Assembly (NCBI GenBank): GCA_947165135.1
Contig: CAMUZE010000012.1
Location: 1 to 43,455, forward strand
Length of the DNA: 43,455 bases
Direction: 5' to 3'
Source: an uncultured Clostridia bacterium
GTDB taxonomy: Bacteria; Bacillota_I; Bacilli_A; RF39; UBA660
Position 1 is the first letter of the stretch. The number at the start of each line of letters is the position of its first letter. Of the stretch, positions 40,516 to 43,455 are shown one piece after another. The notes under the pieces are model-generated. The model made no database searches and was not told where the DNA came from. It saw only the letters and a program-made list of their open reading frames with translations. The position numbers and the translations under genes are program-made.

Positions 40516-40770
40516 TTATTTTTCATCTATTATATATATAATATCATCGTCTTCTTCATTCCAATATTGATTATAAAAGTTTTTTATAACATCAATCGTA
40601 TCAGGATTTAATTCTTCTATATTTAAACTGTCCATTGTAAAAATGGGTTGATAGTTAACATCTATATTATTCCTTATATTTTCTAATATATCGTTTGGCA
40701 GTAAATCTATATATTGTTTACCTAACATATTTAATATAGCATTTACTTCTGAACATACTATTAGATCCAT
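40516..40770 (-). CDS. Small acidic protein, unknown
   Basis: An 84-residue acidic protein with a helical start (CSEVNAILNMLGKQYIDLLP) and a very acidic end (YWNEEDDDIIYIIDEK). The N-terminal part resembles small proteins in which a helix precedes DILENIRNN, but no domain is recognised. AGAGGTG precedes the ATG. It lies 10 nt after the transglutaminase-like gene and 53 nt before the DUF5680 gene, so it is probably cotranscribed. No signal peptide is present. Confidence 0.6.
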   Translation of the reverse strand: MDLIVCSEVNAILNMLGKQYIDLLPNDILENIRNNIDVNYQPIFTMDSLNIEELNPDTIDVIKNFYNQYWNEEDDDIIYIIDEK

Positions 40771-40780
40771 TATTACACCT

Positions 40781-41815
40781 CTATCTGTTTTTTTGTTTCT
40801 TTTTTGCTTCTAATCTTGTTAATAATCTATTTAACCATAATTTTTTTCTTATTCTTTCTATGTCAATATATTTACTTAATTCTTCTTGTGATAACGATTT
40901 GTTACATGGTAATGATGCACTTCTTCTTAACGAGAAAAGACGGTGATTTTCTACTGAGGTTCCATTTTCATTTTGTATTGTTATTCCATTTTCAAAGAAT
41001 TCATCATTTTTTAATAACCAATAACTTTCTCCTCTATATGATATATACTTTATATCCCAAGTAACATCTATATTATACCATTGTCCATCTAATTTGATTT
41101 TATTCCAAGCGTGTCCAATACCACTATTATCATTTAAAACACCAGTTACAACTCTAACATCTATACCTAATTCACTAAATACATCTCTGATTATTCCCGC
41201 ATATCCTCTACATACACATTTGCCTTTCAATATACCTAGCATTTCATTAGAAAAGTTGTTATGTAAATCTTTATTAAAATAATTTTTTTCAGTAGATTTA
41301 TCTTGGATATCCTTATCATATTGAGTTCTTTCTATAATTTTTGATAATACTATACCAAAAATTTTCTTTTCTCTATTAGGAGCTTCCTTTAAATAATTAT
41401 CATCTATACCTTTTATTAATCTCATTATAGCTTTTTTATATTTATATACCATATATAAATTCATAGATGAGTTTTTTTCAAATGAATATAGAGAATTAAC
41501 TTGTAGATATTGTATTCTATAATCTTTTTTTAATTCTTCTAATTCTTCTAGTGAAATATCTTTAATATTTGTCATAAATAAAGTTATTAATACTTTTTTT
41601 AATACATTAGGATATTTTTTCTTTAATATTCTAAAATCATTAATATTTAATCTTAAAAAATCTATCTCATCAGTTAATTGATATTCAGTAGCTAGTTCAA
41701 ATATTTTATCTAATTCTCCTATATTGCTTTTACTTTCAAATGATTCTTCATTGTTTATCCAATTATAATTCCAAATCATCTTTTTTAATTTTTCTTTAGC
41801 TTCTGATTTTATCAT
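40781..41815 (-). CDS. Transglutaminase-fold (cysteine protease-like) protein
   Basis: A 344-residue protein with a transglutaminase-like domain in its second half. The catalytic triad is visible: Cys in LKGKCVCRGYAGIIRDVF (two Cys; the second, before RGYAG, is at the usual place), His in GIGHAWNKI and Asp in YNIDVTWD. The N-terminal 180 residues are helical and of unknown type. There is no signal peptide, so it should act inside the cell. Such domains may be proteases, peptide-crosslinking enzymes or inactive binders. AAGGTGTG precedes the ATG and TGTTATAAT (41835-41843) gives a short leader. It is the first gene of a three-gene unit. Confidence 0.8.
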   Translation of the reverse strand: MIKSEAKEKLKKMIWNYNWINNEESFESKSNIGELDKIFELATEYQLTDEIDFLRLNINDFRILKKKYPNVLKKVLITLFMTNIKDISLEELEELKKDYRIQYLQVNSLYSFEKNSSMNLYMVYKYKKAIMRLIKGIDDNYLKEAPNREKKIFGIVLSKIIERTQYDKDIQDKSTEKNYFNKDLHNNFSNEMLGILKGKCVCRGYAGIIRDVFSELGIDVRVVTGVLNDNSGIGHAWNKIKLDGQWYNIDVTWDIKYISYRGESYWLLKNDEFFENGITIQNENGTSVENHRLFSLRRSASLPCNKSLSQEELSKYIDIERIRKKLWLNRLLTRLEAKKKQKNR

Positions 41816-41834
41816 ATTATCACACCTTAAATAA

Positions 41835-41866
41835 ATTATAACAAAAAACTAGATATATCATCTAGT
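41835..41866 (-). terminator. Terminator followed by the promoter of the transglutaminase-like unit
   Basis: ACTAGAT (minus strand, 41866-41860) and ATCTAGT (41854-41848) around a 5-nt loop, with TTTTTT leading into TGTTATAAT (hexamer 41835-41840). Confidence 0.7.
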
Positions 41867-42107
41867 CCTAATTTTATCATTTATTATTTTTTATTTAAAC
41901 TTTTGATACGTAATACACTAGAAAACTTATTAAAATAAATTATTTATATACTCTTATGTTTGTTTTTCGTCCATAATCAACATTAAATTAAATAATTTTA
42001 GAATACAATTTTGCATATAAGAAAAAGAAGTATTGCTACTTCTTTAATTAAATAAAACTCTCACTTTAATATATTATTTCTACATTTAAGTAGTCCTATT
42101 TTAATAA
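41867..42107. other. Non-coding interval with one terminator
   Basis: No plausible gene on either strand. A terminator-like hairpin AAAGAAGTA/TACTTCTTT (arms 42037-42045 and 42024-42032 on the minus strand) precedes TTCTT and would end transcripts from the esterase side. The rest is plain AT-rich sequence. Confidence 0.55.
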
Positions 42108-42263
42108 TTAACAAGTTTTCTTTTTTTTGCTTGTTCCACTTATTTCTAATTTTATTGTATCATTCATAAAGTTTAGCTTCCATTCAAAGTAATCTTTATG
42201 AACAATTATCCTTTCTAAAAATTCGTCTACTGCAATTAAAATGAGTTTTTGTTTTACTTCTTC
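42108..42263 (-). pseudogene. C-terminal remnant of a serine recombinase
   Basis: Between a TAA (42264-42266) and a TAA stop (42108-42110) the minus strand encodes 51 residues, LIAVDEFLERIIVHKDYFEW followed by KLNF and a Lys-rich end (SGTSKKKKTC). The FLERIIVHKDYFEWKLNF pattern is that of the C-terminal coiled region of large serine site-specific recombinases. No start codon, ribosome site or catalytic domain is present. This is probably the scar of a lost mobile element next to the surface gene. Confidence 0.4.
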
Positions 42264-42289
42264 TTAAAAGTTCTACCTCCACCAGTATT

Positions 42290-43455
42290 TTATAATTCTG
42301 GATCTTTTCCACCATTAATAGCCCAATATATTAAATCTGATATTCCATCTCCATTTTCATCTATAGTTAAAGCATATTCAGGAACACTGCCATGCTTTAC
42401 AGGCACTACTCTAAGATCATTTGGATGTCCAATATTATTAAATAATTCTATCATTTTCTTTTCATAATTATAATATTCAGAATGTGTTGTTGGTACATAC
42501 TTTTCAGCAAATCCTTTCATGGGCATATTCTTAAAATATTCTATATCACCAGCTCCTGGTTTAGTGATAAGAGCACTCATAGCAACAATAGATTTAAAAT
42601 ATGTAGGAAATTCTGCAGCTACAGTAAATACTCCTTGTCCTCCAATTGAATGGCCCATTAAACATACACTATTTTTATCAATATTATAGTTATTAATAAC
42701 CTCGTTATATACGCCATTAACAAAACTGTATTCATATTCATTATTCCACTTATCTTTGAATTGTATCCAAGGCATTACTATTATAGCAGGTATATTTTTT
42801 AGTCCATATTTTGACCAGTTATTTATTACCCCATTGTAATCCCTATTCGACCAAGTATAAAAATTAGTATAAAATGTGCTATTTGAATCTCCATTCATAC
42901 CATGCAGAAAGAAAATCATTGGCAATTTTTGACCATTATATTGTTCAGGAACACATATTCCATATTTACGGGTATCGTGATTTACTCTTATACTTTTTAA
43001 TACTATTTTACATGGACCATAATCTACATAAGTATTTTTTTCCCAATTGACTTTAGCTGTTATTGTACAATTAGTTTTAGATAAATCACATTCTCCATAT
43101 TTAGCTAAGTCATTTACTGAGTATACTTTTGCTTGATCTAAAACTGTACTTCCTATTAGGTATTGTTTACCACTTTTAACCATATACCCATCTTTCTTCC
43201 AACTAAACCACGACCCGTTGTAGTCTGTTAACCCTGATGACTCTAATTTTGTCCCATAATTATAAACTTGCTTATATACTTGATTTGTAGATTTAGACAT
43301 TACCGTTCCATTTGAATTAACATAGTAATTTGTATTCTTACTATTCCATGTTCCACCATTTCCATTATATTGTATAGATAATACATTTATCTTCCATCCT
43401 GCATATAATGTTGTTCCATTTGTTTTATCATAACTTCTTGCTGATACATTTTTAT
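42290..43455 (-). CDS. Surface esterase with Listeria-Bacteroides (InlB-type) repeats, 5' part missing
   Basis: The frame is open to the right edge, so the N terminus lies outside; the internal ATG at 43300 is not its start. The visible start reads SYDKTNGTTLYAGWKINVLS, matching the InlB B-repeat/Flg_new pattern (TLYAxW). A spacer with WFSWKKDGYMVKSGKQYLIG follows, then an alpha/beta-hydrolase domain: FFLHGMNG (oxyanion side), MGHSIGGQG (nucleophile Ser) and a C-terminal VPVKHGSVPEY His. This resembles the esterase D/PHB-depolymerase-like hydrolases of gut bacteria. It is probably secreted or cell-surface attached. No sorting signal is seen at the C terminus (GGKDPEL). Confidence 0.75.
   Translation of the reverse strand, partial: KNVSARSYDKTNGTTLYAGWKINVLSIQYNGNGGTWNSKNTNYYVNSNGTVMSKSTNQVYKQVYNYGTKLESSGLTDYNGSWFSWKKDGYMVKSGKQYLIGSTVLDQAKVYSVNDLAKYGECDLSKTNCTITAKVNWEKNTYVDYGPCKIVLKSIRVNHDTRKYGICVPEQYNGQKLPMIFFLHGMNGDSNSTFYTNFYTWSNRDYNGVINNWSKYGLKNIPAIIVMPWIQFKDKWNNEYEYSFVNGVYNEVINNYNIDKNSVCLMGHSIGGQGVFTVAAEFPTYFKSIVAMSALITKPGAGDIEYFKNMPMKGFAEKYVPTTHSEYYNYEKKMIELFNNIGHPNDLRVVPVKHGSVPEYALTIDENGDGISDLIYWAINGGKDPEL

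Noticed and set aside
40781-41815. Papain-type secreted protease
   Set aside because: There is no signal peptide, and the Cys-His-Asp order and spacing fit the transglutaminase fold.
42249-42467. Plus-strand frame opposite the esterase C terminus
   Set aside because: It is antisense to the esterase and to the recombinase remnant, with no start signal.
1-43455. tRNA or rRNA genes
   Set aside because: No cloverleaf-like or rRNA-like segment was noticed while reading either strand; a covariance search would be needed to exclude them fully.

Overview
The window is very AT-rich DNA from a low-GC Gram-positive lineage (Bacillota/Mycoplasmatota-like Bacilli, probably gut-associated; inference). 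Supporting signs: AGGAGG-type ribosome sites, many extended -10 promoters (TGnTATAAT), dense U-tract terminators, an EssC/YukD type VII secretion locus, an RNase HIII gene and BspA/DUF285 surface repeats. TGA is used as a stop, so this is not the mycoplasma code. FtsW and rplS/lepB indicate a walled, ordinary Bacilli-like cell. Most genes lie on the minus strand.

1-15.4 kb is mostly housekeeping: dCMP deaminase, a lipoprotein, a P-loop protein, QueH and a nitroreductase; a cation P-type ATPase; a ClpX-like unfoldase with a novel N-domain; an FAD oxidoreductase; signal peptidase I; ribosomal protein L19; FtsW; a YjcZ-like miniprotein; a divergent two-domain ThyX with thymidylate kinase (their leader has a mini-ORF and a terminator hairpin); RNase HIII; and a membrane-anchored BspA-like repeat protein. 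dCMP deaminase, ThyX-like and Tmk together would make dTDP from dCMP.

15.5-26.2 kb: a decayed GNAT gene, a DUF2284 protein, a phosphodiesterase, then a type VII secretion locus. It holds EssC and YukD; a separately promoted WXG100-like protein followed by two hairpins; three small helical proteins; a DUF4176 protein carrying twelve ISIPxxxY repeats; and a small protein with one more copy of that repeat. EssA, EssB and EsaA are not seen.

26.3-39.8 kb is an accessory region with five radical-SAM enzymes, three SAM-dependent transferases, an ATP-grasp ligase and two substrate-like proteins. One unit is a 143-residue protein with a six-cysteine tail, a HemN-like radical SAM enzyme and a second radical SAM enzyme. 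The other is a six-gene overlapping operon: B12-type radical SAM, a CoaE-kinase/radical-SAM fusion, a BtaA-like aminocarboxypropyl transferase, a Ser-Glu-Ser-Arg repeat protein, a GshF-like ATP-grasp ligase and a methyltransferase. Both look like peptide-modification (RiPP-like) systems; the six-gene operon matches no described class that I can name and is the best candidate for a new system.

39.8-43.5 kb: a frameshifted remnant, DUF5680, a small acidic protein, a transglutaminase-fold protein, the tail of a serine recombinase, and a surface esterase with Listeria-type repeats that runs off the right edge. No rRNA, tRNA, CRISPR array or intact mobile element was recognised.
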